Positions 35,300 through 43,156 of a DNA stretch of 64,000 nucleotides are shown piece by piece. The stretch spans positions 20,665 to 84,664 of the forward strand of contig CATOIK010000010.1 in the NCBI GenBank assembly GCA_951800645.1. The letters are read 5' to 3'. The DNA comes from an uncultured Eubacteriales bacterium. Its GTDB lineage: Bacteria > Bacillota > Clostridia > Lachnospirales > Lachnospiraceae. The notes under the pieces were generated by a model. The model was not told the origin of the DNA and did not search any database. It saw nothing but the letters and a program-made list of their open reading frames with translations. Numbering within the stretch: position 1 is the first letter of the stretch; every line of letters begins with the position of its first letter. The position numbers and the translations under genes were made by a program.

Positions 35300-36622
35300 A
35301 TGTTGTTTTCGCGGAAAGATTTATGGAAGCTGTTGGGGCCGCTTATTGTAGAACAGATATTGGCGGTGCTGGTGGGCATGGCGGATGTGCTTATGGTGGC
35401 GGCAGTAGGAGAGACCGCCGTGTCAGGCGTTGCCCTGGTGGATTCCATCAGCATCCTCATTATCCAGCTATTGGCAGCGCTGGCTACCGGCGGCGCCGTC
35501 ATTTGTGCCCAGTATATTGGCAAGCAGCAGCCAGACCGAGCCTGTCATGCAGCCGGGCAGTTGCTTTTAATTACTGCCGCCTGTTCCCTGGGTTTTGCAG
35601 GAGTGGCTCTGGTAGGAGGCAGAGGCCTGTTAAGGGGCATTTTTGGCCAGGTGGAGACTGCAGTCATGGATAATGCAGCCACCTACTTCTGGATCACCGC
35701 CTTGTCTTACCCGTTTTTGGCCCTTTATAATTCCGGGGCTGCCCTGTTTCGGTCCATGGGTAATTCCCGGATTTCCATGATGGCGTCTCTGGTTATGAAT
35801 GGGATTAACATTGCTGGAAATGCCGTCTGTATTTTTGGCCTTCACATGGGGGTAGAAGGTGTGGCAATTCCTACTTTGATTTCCCGGATGTTTGCAGCAG
35901 TGCTGATTATGACCCTGCTTCGTCATAAGGGAAATGCGATTCGTCTGCAAAGTCTGGCGCAGCTAAAGCCGGAGCGCTGTATGATTCGGCAGATTCTGGG
36001 TGTAGGCATTCCCAGCGGACTGGAAAGCGGCATGTTTCAGTTTGGAAAACTGGCTCTGCAAAGCCTGGTGGCTACTCTGGGGACTGCCTCCATTGCCGGT
36101 TTTGCAGTGGCCAATAACCTGGCAACCCTTCAGTATCTTACAGGCAATGCCCTGGGTCTGGGAATTATCACCATTGTGGGCCAGTGCATCGGCGCAGACC
36201 AGGTGGAACAGGCCAAAGTCTACACAAAGAAGCTGGTTGCAGTAAACTACGGCATTTTACTGATTGTCTGCACGGTTATGGTTGCAGCCATGGGGCCGAT
36301 TACCAGTATCTACAACCTGTCGCCGGAGGCGGCAGGGCTGACAAAGCGTCTGATGATTGCCCACTCCCTGGCTATGATTATCTGGCCGCCGGCCTTTACC
36401 CTTCCCCATGCGCTGCGGGCAGGTATGGATATTAAATTTTCCATGGTAGTTTCTGCAGCGTCTATGTGGATTTTCCGTATCGGCATCGGTTATGTGTTTG
36501 TGAAATTCCTGGGTTTAGGCGTAATGGGCATCTGGTACGCCATGTTTATTGACTGGACAGTTCGGACAGTCCTGTTTGTCTGGAGATTTAAGGACTTCAG
36601 CAAGCGGGTGCGCCGTGTGTGA
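35300..36622 (+). CDS. MATE-family efflux transporter
   Basis: A membrane protein of 440 residues with about twelve hydrophobic segments in two similar halves, as in MATE exporters, which move drugs or metabolites out in exchange for sodium or protons. The N-terminus (WKLLGPLIVEQILAVLVGMAD) and the loop AALFRSMGNSRISM are typical of the family. The gene is 19 bases after the CapA-like gene. The substrate cannot be read from sequence. Confidence 0.88.
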   Translation: MLFSRKDLWKLLGPLIVEQILAVLVGMADVLMVAAVGETAVSGVALVDSISILIIQLLAALATGGAVICAQYIGKQQPDRACHAAGQLLLITAACSLGFAGVALVGGRGLLRGIFGQVETAVMDNAATYFWITALSYPFLALYNSGAALFRSMGNSRISMMASLVMNGINIAGNAVCIFGLHMGVEGVAIPTLISRMFAAVLIMTLLRHKGNAIRLQSLAQLKPERCMIRQILGVGIPSGLESGMFQFGKLALQSLVATLGTASIAGFAVANNLATLQYLTGNALGLGIITIVGQCIGADQVEQAKVYTKKLVAVNYGILLIVCTVMVAAMGPITSIYNLSPEAAGLTKRLMIAHSLAMIIWPPAFTLPHALRAGMDIKFSMVVSAASMWIFRIGIGYVFVKFLGLGVMGIWYAMFIDWTVRTVLFVWRFKDFSKRVRRV

Positions 36623-36654
36623 TAGAAAAATGATGTAAAAAGGAGATAATTTTT

Positions 36655-38163
36655 ATGAAACGAGAATGCGGTATTCTGCTTCCTGTATCCGCCCTTCCGT
36701 CCCGGTACGGAATCGGCGCATTTTCCAGGGAGGCATATCAGTTTGTAGACCGGTTAAAGGAAGCAGGCCAGTCCTGCTGGCAGATTCTGCCGCTGGGGCC
36801 TACCGGCTATGGAGATTCTCCCTATCAGTCCTTCAGTGCCTTTGCAGGCAATCCTTACTTTATTGATTTAGAGCAACTGACCGAACAGGGGCTTTTGACT
36901 AAAGCTGAGTGTGACGCTGCAGATTTTGGACGGAATGCCCAGGACATCGACTACGAAAAGCTGTATTATAACCGGTTCCCGCTGCTGCGGAAGGCGTTTG
37001 AGCGCTGGGAGGAACAGGAACGGCAGGCTGGGCGGGATAAAGCGGCTTTGGAAAAGCTGCTTGGAGACGCTTTATCTGAGGAGACAAGAGAATACTGCTT
37101 TTATATGGCAGTGAAAAATGAATTCGGCGGGAAAAGCTGGACAGAGTGGGACGAGGACATCCGGCTGCGGAAAGCAGACGCAGTAAGCCGCTACCGGGAG
37201 AAGCTGGCAGATGAGATTTTGTTTTATGAGTTCCAGCAGTATCTGTTTGATATTCAGTGGCGGAAGCTGAAAGCCTATGCCAATGAACAGGGGATTCAGA
37301 TTATTGGGGATATTCCCATTTATGTGGCCTTTGACGGAGCAGACAGTTGGGCTCATCCGGAGCTGTTCCAGTTTGATAAGGAGAACCGGCCAGTGGCTGT
37401 GGCTGGCTGTCCGCCAGACGGATTTTCTGCTACCGGGCAGTTGTGGGGCAATCCTCTGTATCGATGGGATTATCATAAGAAGACTGGCTACGACTGGTGG
37501 ATGCAGCGGCTGGAATACAGCTTCGGCCTGTACGATGTGGTGCGCATCGACCATTTCCGCGGATTTGACGAGTATTACGCCATCCCCTACGGAGATAAGA
37601 CGGCAGAGTTTGGTTCATGGGAACAAGGACCAGGCTATGACTTTTTCCAGACTATAAAGAAGCGGTTTGGGGAACTGGATATTATTGCAGAGGATTTGGG
37701 ATTTTTAACTCCCTCGGTGCTGGAGCTGGTAGAAAAGACCGGTTATCCGGGGATGAAGGTGCTGGAATTTGCGTTTGACGCTTCCGGCGGCAGTACCTAT
37801 CTGCCGTATAAATATCCGAAAAACTGCGTGGTTTACACTGGAACCCATGACAATACTACCCTTCAGGACTGGTATCAAAGTCTGGACGAAGGCGCAAGAT
37901 GGTTTGCACTCCAGTATCTGGGCAATGAGCGGACGCCAGTAAACGAGATTCACTGGGATTATATCCGGCTGGCTCTGCAGAGCGTGGCCCGGCTGGCGGT
38001 GATTCCGCTGCAGGATTATCTGGGATTGGACGCCGGGGCCAGAATCAATGAACCTTCTACTCTGGGGAAAAACTGGCGCTGGCGGATGAATCCTGGGGAT
38101 TTTTCGTCGGAGCTGGCTGCCCGGTGCCGGCATTTGGCCAGGGTTTACGGAAGATGTAAATAA
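36655..38163 (+). CDS. malQ: 4-alpha-glucanotransferase
   Basis: A GH77 amylomaltase of 502 residues that moves glucan chains between maltodextrins. It starts with RECGILLPVSALPS and YGIGAF, and has WQILPLGPTGYGDSPYQSFSAFAGN, IDHFRGF, the catalytic AEDLGF and THDNTT. The start follows AAAAGGAG. With glgC, glgD and glcK it makes a glycogen/maltodextrin set spread over the window. A strong bidirectional terminator follows. Confidence 0.95.
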   Translation: MKRECGILLPVSALPSRYGIGAFSREAYQFVDRLKEAGQSCWQILPLGPTGYGDSPYQSFSAFAGNPYFIDLEQLTEQGLLTKAECDAADFGRNAQDIDYEKLYYNRFPLLRKAFERWEEQERQAGRDKAALEKLLGDALSEETREYCFYMAVKNEFGGKSWTEWDEDIRLRKADAVSRYREKLADEILFYEFQQYLFDIQWRKLKAYANEQGIQIIGDIPIYVAFDGADSWAHPELFQFDKENRPVAVAGCPPDGFSATGQLWGNPLYRWDYHKKTGYDWWMQRLEYSFGLYDVVRIDHFRGFDEYYAIPYGDKTAEFGSWEQGPGYDFFQTIKKRFGELDIIAEDLGFLTPSVLELVEKTGYPGMKVLEFAFDASGGSTYLPYKYPKNCVVYTGTHDNTTLQDWYQSLDEGARWFALQYLGNERTPVNEIHWDYIRLALQSVARLAVIPLQDYLGLDAGARINEPSTLGKNWRWRMNPGDFSSELAARCRHLARVYGRCK

Positions 38164-38174
38164 AAGGATAAAAA

Positions 38175-38206
38175 AGAAGGGTCAGACGATATTGTCTGAT
38201 CCTTCT
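38175..38206. terminator. Bidirectional terminator between malQ and a convergent gene
   Basis: AGAAGG-GTCAGAC pairs with GTCTGAT-CCTTCT around a six-base loop. T-rich DNA lies on both sides in the proper orientation. The stem overlaps the last codons of the minus-strand gene. Confidence 0.8.
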
Positions 38207-38895
38207 GCTGTTTCTTCTTCCTTGGAGCTGTCTAATACGCCTTTGGAACCTTCTTTGTGAGATGTGAAGGACTGATGCACTTCGTTTCCGGCCTTGTCCT
38301 TGGCGTAGACCTGGGTACCGGCCGGGTCCATGACAAAGGCCTTGGCATTGATTTCCGGATTCAGCATGGTAGCTTCAAGCTGCTCTCCGGCAGAGTTTAC
38401 GGCGTAGATGGAATCAAAATCCACGCCGGACTGTGTGTCTGATAAGGTGACGGTCAGAATGCCGTCCTCCAGATTGGTGTCCTCAAAAGTGGGGGCGTTC
38501 TCATCTATTACATTGATATGGCCGGTAATCATGCCGGGCATACCGTTCAGGTTGGTGACTCTGGCGTCAATAGAGCCGTTTTTATAAACCGCCACGCTGT
38601 AGGTGCGGCTCTTGCCCTTGGTAAGCTCCACAGGTTCTCCGTCAATGGTCATGGTGACGGATTTCGTGGGGAACCAGGATTCTACCTTTAGGGTTACTTC
38701 TGTAGACAGAAAATCTGCAGACTCCGCCACCGTAAGGGAAAGCTTTGGAGTTGCCGTTACTGCAAAAAATAAAAGACTGTTAAATACCAGGAAGGGAAGA
38801 ACATAAAATAATAAAACATGAGTCCAGCCGTCAGATCTGGATTTCTTCTGATACCGCCCCGGCTGGCGTCTGGATGTTGGTTGTCTCTGTTCCAT
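38182..38895 (-). CDS. Membrane-anchored protein with Ig-like domains, unrecognised
   Basis: A protein of 237 residues. After a basic N-terminus rich in Arg and Gln comes one membrane segment (about 27-50), then an all-beta-looking extracellular part with two Ig-like units (about 55-130 and 135-215), the second starting INVIDENAPTFEDTNL. The end is acidic and Ser/Lys-rich. It may be a surface adhesin-like or scaffold protein; I do not recognise a specific family. ATG 38895 lies 8 bases after AAGGAG; a longer frame would add 19 residues without a site. Confidence 0.7.
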   Translation of the reverse strand: MEQRQPTSRRQPGRYQKKSRSDGWTHVLLFYVLPFLVFNSLLFFAVTATPKLSLTVAESADFLSTEVTLKVESWFPTKSVTMTIDGEPVELTKGKSRTYSVAVYKNGSIDARVTNLNGMPGMITGHINVIDENAPTFEDTNLEDGILTVTLSDTQSGVDFDSIYAVNSAGEQLEATMLNPEINAKAFVMDPAGTQVYAKDKAGNEVHQSFTSHKEGSKGVLDSSKEEETAEGSDNIV

Positions 38896-39159
38896 ATACA
38901 TTGCTCCTTTTCTAATGTAACTAAGCATAACAGAAGCGGCCAGGTTTTTCAAGTGAACTTTTTCTTACGAAACCATGTTTTAAGCTTGCCTTATCCGATA
39001 CTTCTGCAGTATAATACAGACCATGAGACAAGATTGTCCTGTCAGTTCTTGGCAGGATTCCATGAAACAGGCCAGTTCTTGGCCGGTTAATCCCAGAGAG
39101 AAACTTGTTGTAAATTTCAGCGGGCTTTTTGTGGTTCGCAAAAAAGGAAGGAGTATGGA

Positions 39160-40083
39160 TTGCGGGGAAAACAGAAAGAGAAAACAAAGGAAGCCGGTTT
39201 TAAGAACTGGCAGGAAGAAACTGAGACGAAAAAGGGAAGAATGGGGGAAGAAAAATGCAGGAACCAGGCGCGAACCCTGCAGACAGCCCTGTGGGTAGGA
39301 TTGATTCTGGTTCAGATGGCGGTGGTGAACCGTCTGACGGTTCAGGCAAGTCAGCCGGTGGAGAAAACAGTAACTTACCGTCAGGTGGAAGGGGCGTCCG
39401 TTTTGCCGGAGTATATGACGGTGACTGTAAAAGCCGGAGGCACATTCTGTGATGTGGTTTGTGAAGCTGCTGAGAGGCAGGTATTAAAGGAATACTGGTT
39501 GGAGGACTTTGTCTTTCCGGTTACTTTTCACGGCTGTGATTCCCAGTATTTTCAGGTGGGAGAAACGCTGATTCCTTACAATGCGGAACAGCCGGGGCTG
39601 GAAGAATGGGGACTTCACCTGTTGGATATGATGGGGCTTTCCCCGGAAGAATACCAGGTAGCATCAGTGGTTTGGAAAGGAGAGCCTTACCGGGATGCAG
39701 ATGGAGTTTTGTGCCGGGATGCCAGAGGCGCAGGACGGCGGCTGGTGCGGGATTATGAGGTACGGTATGTGGGAAGCTTTACCCTTCCGGTGGAGATTGA
39801 ACCGGTGCGCGATATGGGGGTACAGTGGGAGACGGCTGCAGTGACAGAGGAAACAGAGCCGGAAACAGAAGCCGTACAAATGGTTCAGCCTGCAGGATTC
39901 CCAGAGGTTTCTGTTGGTATTTTAGAGAAACAGGAAAATGAGGATTCAGAAAAACCGCTGACGCTGTGGCAGATTATTACCCGCACCATGCTGGCGGCAG
40001 TGGGAATCGGCGTTATCCTGTTTTGGGGCGGACTTTTGGCGCTGTTTATCAGAAAAACAGGGCGGCTTAGGAAGATGCACTGA
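39160..40083 (+). CDS. Double-anchored surface protein of unknown function
   Basis: A protein of about 307 residues that I do not recognise. A very basic N-terminus leads to one membrane segment (about 43-62), an extracellular part of some 190 residues and a second membrane segment near the C-terminus (about 272-297), followed by basic residues. The extracellular part has several Cys and many Val/Tyr/Glu residues and ends in a Glu/Thr-rich stretch. The TTG at 39160 is chosen because GGAAGGAG lies 7 bases upstream; ATG 39241 is an alternative. ATG 39155 is in another frame that stops after 47 codons. Confidence 0.6.
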   Translation: MRGKQKEKTKEAGFKNWQEETETKKGRMGEEKCRNQARTLQTALWVGLILVQMAVVNRLTVQASQPVEKTVTYRQVEGASVLPEYMTVTVKAGGTFCDVVCEAAERQVLKEYWLEDFVFPVTFHGCDSQYFQVGETLIPYNAEQPGLEEWGLHLLDMMGLSPEEYQVASVVWKGEPYRDADGVLCRDARGAGRRLVRDYEVRYVGSFTLPVEIEPVRDMGVQWETAAVTEETEPETEAVQMVQPAGFPEVSVGILEKQENEDSEKPLTLWQIITRTMLAAVGIGVILFWGGLLALFIRKTGRLRKMH

Positions 40084-40095
40084 CCGGGATTCATC

Positions 40096-40124
40096 TTGTG
40101 TTTTTAGCTGTCCGATAGTATACT
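40096..40124 (+). promoter_or_regulatory. Promoter for the dGTPase gene
   Basis: TTGTGT (40096-40101), a 17-base spacer and TATACT (40119-40124). A small GCCCT/AGGGC hairpin (40144-40156) follows in the leader. Confidence 0.5.
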
Positions 40125-40188
40125 GATAGAGAAGATTCTCATAGCCCTTTCAGGGCAGGAACTGAAGGTAAAATAAGGAGTGGAAACT

Positions 40189-41592
40189 ATGAACTGGAAT
40201 ACATTGCTCTGCGAGGACCGTATCCGTTCCTACCGTAAAACGGGCGGAGGAGATCTGCGGACAGAATTTGAAAAAGACTATCACCGAATCATCGGAAGCG
40301 CCTCTTTCAGGCGCCTGCAGGACAAGACCCAGGTGTTTCCTTTAGACCAGAGCGATTTTATCCGGACTCGTCTGACCCATTCTCTGGAAGTCTCATCTTT
40401 TTGTAAATCTCTGGGACAGAATGTGTCGGAACGGATTATCCAGAAAAAGCTGGATGCAGAGTTTGACGAGCGGAAAAAGGCGGCGGTGTGCGATATTTTA
40501 CAGTGTGCCGGTCTTATTCACGATATAGGAAATCCGCCCTTCGGCCACTTCGGGGAGACGGCAATCCAGGACTGGTTTAAGAAAAATCTGCCTGATCTGA
40601 AGTTTCAGGGCCGGAAGCTAACGGAGCTTTTGACGCCTCAGATGCAGCAGGACCTCTATCAGTTTGAGGGAAATACCCAGGCATTCCGGCTGGTAACCAA
40701 GCTCCATTTTCTGGTGGATGAGCACGGCATGAATTTGACAAAAGCCCTTTTGGGAACCATTATCAAATATCCGGTTTCCTCCCTGGAAGTCAATAAGAAA
40801 AGCGGCCGAATCCGAGAGAAAAAGATGGGCTATTTCTATGCAGACCGGCAGTGTTTTGAGGATGTGCAGAAGTCCACAGGAACAAATGGCTGTCGTCATC
40901 CCCTGACTTATCTTTTAGAGGCGGCGGACGATATTGCTTACCGGACGGCAGACATTGAAGACGCTGTAAAGAAGGGCTGCATCACCTACGGAAAGCTGGT
41001 GGAGGAGTTAAAGCAGTGCTGCAGGGACGCGCCGGAAAGCTGTACCCGGATGATTGGCTGGCTGGAAGAAAAGTATCAGAAAGCCTTGTCTATTCAATAT
41101 GAAAAGCCGGAAACCTATGCAGTTCAGAACTGGGTTATTTCCGTCCAGGGCCAGATGATTGCCGGCGCTACAGACGGATTTGTAGAGCATTATCAGGAGA
41201 TTATGGACGGAACCTGGGAGCACGATCTGTTTTATCAGACCCAGGCTGAACCGATGATGAAGGCGCTGGGAGACATCGCCTACCGTTATGCCTTTATTTC
41301 CCGGCCCATCATTAAGCTGGAGATCGGTGCAGACGCCATTTTCCGGTTTTTGCTGGAACGGTTTGTGGACGCCGTGATTCCTTATGATTCGGCAGAGCCA
41401 ATGACTGCAGTGCAGGAGAAGCTGGTTTCCCTGATTTCCGATAACTACAAGAGAGTATACCGGATCTATGCAGAGGGAAAGGATGAGGCAGAGCGGCTTT
41501 ATCTGCGGCTTTTGCTGGTAACGGATTTTATCAGCGGCATGACGGACAGCTATGCCAAACGGCTGTATCAGGAACTGAACGGCATCGTCTGA
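40189..41592 (+). CDS. dgt: Deoxyguanosinetriphosphate triphosphohydrolase-like protein
   Basis: An HD-domain dNTPase of 467 residues that cleaves dGTP to deoxyguanosine and triphosphate, limiting dNTP pools. Key metal motifs are HSLEVSSF and HDIGNPPFGHFGE, and LEAADDIAYRTADIEDA completes the HD set. ATG 40189 lies 8 bases after AAGGAG; GTG 40180 is in frame but overlaps that site. The Spx/ArsC-like gene follows after 16 bases. Confidence 0.9.
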   Translation: MNWNTLLCEDRIRSYRKTGGGDLRTEFEKDYHRIIGSASFRRLQDKTQVFPLDQSDFIRTRLTHSLEVSSFCKSLGQNVSERIIQKKLDAEFDERKKAAVCDILQCAGLIHDIGNPPFGHFGETAIQDWFKKNLPDLKFQGRKLTELLTPQMQQDLYQFEGNTQAFRLVTKLHFLVDEHGMNLTKALLGTIIKYPVSSLEVNKKSGRIREKKMGYFYADRQCFEDVQKSTGTNGCRHPLTYLLEAADDIAYRTADIEDAVKKGCITYGKLVEELKQCCRDAPESCTRMIGWLEEKYQKALSIQYEKPETYAVQNWVISVQGQMIAGATDGFVEHYQEIMDGTWEHDLFYQTQAEPMMKALGDIAYRYAFISRPIIKLEIGADAIFRFLLERFVDAVIPYDSAEPMTAVQEKLVSLISDNYKRVYRIYAEGKDEAERLYLRLLLVTDFISGMTDSYAKRLYQELNGIV

Positions 41593-41608
41593 ATGAAAGG
41601 AGAAAAGT

Positions 41609-41965
41609 ATGATTTTATTTGTAGAATACCCAAAATGCAGTACCTGCCAGAAGGCAAAAAAGTGGCTGGAAAGCCATGGTATAGAGTTTACAGACCGGCA
41701 TATTGTGGAGGAAAATCCCACAGCAGAGGAGTTAAAAGAGTGGCACAGCCGCTCTGGCCTGGAGCTGAAAAAGTTTTTCAATACCAGCGGCCTGAAATAT
41801 AAAGCTTTGGAATTAAAGGACAAGCTGCCGGTTATGAGTGAGGAAGAAAAGTATGAGCTTCTGGCGTCGGACGGCATGTTAGTGAAGCGGCCTGTGGTGG
41901 TTATGGACAATAAAATCCTGCTGGGCTTTAAGGAGAAGGAGTGGGAGGAAGCTCTGCTGGATTGA
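41609..41965 (+). CDS. Spx/ArsC-family thioredoxin-fold protein
   Basis: A protein of 118 residues with the thioredoxin-like ArsC/Spx fold. The N-terminal redox pair is CSTC (about residues 10-13) and the cis-proline region reads VKRPVVVMDN. This layout fits arsenate-reductase-like and Spx-type redox regulators; the CxxC favours a redox role. The length matches YusI/Spx-like proteins. It is 16 bases after dgt, and the promoter of trpS overlaps its stop codon. A regulator role is possible but not shown. Confidence 0.8.
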   Translation: MILFVEYPKCSTCQKAKKWLESHGIEFTDRHIVEENPTAEELKEWHSRSGLELKKFFNTSGLKYKALELKDKLPVMSEEEKYELLASDGMLVKRPVVVMDNKILLGFKEKEWEEALLD

Positions 41966-41990
41966 CAATCCTGGGCCGGAATGGTACACT
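41962..41990 (+). promoter_or_regulatory. Sigma-A promoter for trpS
   Basis: TTGACA (41962-41967), a 17-base spacer and TACACT (41985-41990). The -35 overlaps the stop codon of the preceding gene. A TCAGGG/CCCTGA hairpin (42015-42033) lies in the leader just before the ribosome site. No T-box is visible. Confidence 0.7.
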
Positions 41991-42054
41991 TATCAGTATG
42001 AAATTTGAGAAAGGTCAGGGGGAAGATCCCTGATTCCAAAGGAGATAAACGACA

Positions 42055-43059
42055 ATGTTAGACGGTAAAAAAGTGCTTTTCAGCGGAATGCAGGCAACCG
42101 GAAATCTGACTCTGGGAAACTATCTGGGCGCGCTGAAAAACTGGGTAACCATTGCAGATGAATACGAGACTTTTTACAGCGTGGTGGACATGCATTCCAT
42201 CACTGTGCGCCAGGATCCGGCGGAGCTTAGAAAGCGGGCCAGAACCCTGCTGACGCTGTATATTGCGGCAGGTCTGGATCCGGAAAAAAACTGCATCTAC
42301 TATCAGTCTCATGTAACCGGCCATGCAGAGCTTGCCTGGATTTTAAACTGCTTTACCTACATGGGCGAGTTAAATCGTATGACGCAGTTTAAGGACAAGG
42401 CAGCCAAGCATGCAGACAATATCAATGCAGGCCTGTTTACTTATCCGGTACTGATGGCTGCAGACATTTTGCTGTATCAGTCTGATGTGGTTCCGGTAGG
42501 CATTGACCAGATGCAGCATCTGGAGCTGACCAGAGACATTGCCCAGCGTTTTAACGGCGTTTACGGAGATGTATTTACCATTCCGGAGGCTTACATCGGC
42601 AAGGTGGGAGCTAAGGTTATGAGCCTGCAGGATCCTGCAAAGAAGATGTCCAAATCCGATGAAAATCCCAATGGCAGCATTTATCTGATGGATGACCCGG
42701 ATACTATCATCCGCAAATTCAAGCGGGCGGTAACAGATTCTGAGGCCTGCGTCCGCTACTGCGAGGAGCAGCCAGGAATTAAAAACCTGATTGATATTTA
42801 CTGTGCATGTACCGGTAAGACCCCGGCAGAGACGGAGCGGGAGTTTGACGGCAAGGGCTACGGCGATTTTAAGATGGCAGTGGGCGAGTCTGTTGTCAGC
42901 GTGTTAAAGCCGCTGCAGGACCGGTTTGCGGAGCTGTCCAGGGACAAGGCTTATTTAGACAGTGTAATCAAGAACAATGCGGAAAAGGCTCAGTATTTTT
43001 CCAACAAAACGCTGCGGAAGGTGCAGAAAAAGGTGGGATTCCCGGAGCGAATCCGGTAA
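42055..43059 (+). CDS. trpS: Tryptophanyl-tRNA synthetase
   Basis: A class I synthetase of 334 residues, the usual TrpRS size, which charges tRNA-Trp. The HIGH-like motif is TGNLTLGNYLGA and the KMSKS motif is exact (AKKMSKSDEN). VGIDQMQHLELTRDIAQRFN, the tryptophan/AMP region, is also present. The start follows AAAGGAG. It has its own promoter and a strong terminator, so it is a single-gene transcript. Confidence 0.96.
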   Translation: MLDGKKVLFSGMQATGNLTLGNYLGALKNWVTIADEYETFYSVVDMHSITVRQDPAELRKRARTLLTLYIAAGLDPEKNCIYYQSHVTGHAELAWILNCFTYMGELNRMTQFKDKAAKHADNINAGLFTYPVLMAADILLYQSDVVPVGIDQMQHLELTRDIAQRFNGVYGDVFTIPEAYIGKVGAKVMSLQDPAKKMSKSDENPNGSIYLMDDPDTIIRKFKRAVTDSEACVRYCEEQPGIKNLIDIYCACTGKTPAETEREFDGKGYGDFKMAVGESVVSVLKPLQDRFAELSRDKAYLDSVIKNNAEKAQYFSNKTLRKVQKKVGFPERIR

Positions 43060-43078
43060 GTTTTCAAGAGGACTGTTT

Positions 43079-43116
43079 AAGACGGAACGGCAAATATGCT
43101 GCTCCGTCTTTTTTTT
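43079..43116 (+). terminator. Rho-independent terminator after trpS
   Basis: AAGACGGA-CGGCA pairs with GCTG-TCCGTCTT and leads straight into a run of eight T residues. Confidence 0.88.
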
Positions 43117-43126
43117 GCCTTGGCTT

Positions 43127-43143
43127 CATACCATGTTGGTATG
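43127..43143. promoter_or_regulatory. Perfect palindrome just before the P-type ATPase gene
   Basis: CATACCA-TGT-TGGTATG is a perfect 7-3-7 inverted repeat. It ends at the GGAGG of the ATPase gene, whose start codon is 14 bases away. It could be an operator for a metal- or stress-responsive repressor, or an RNA structure touching the ribosome site. Confidence 0.4.
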
Positions 43144-43156
43144 GAGGATGGACAAT

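Noticed and set aside
42977..43156. An upstream extension of the P-type ATPase frame into trpS.
   Set aside because: It runs through the trpS terminator and is not family-like; GGAGG places the start at 43157.
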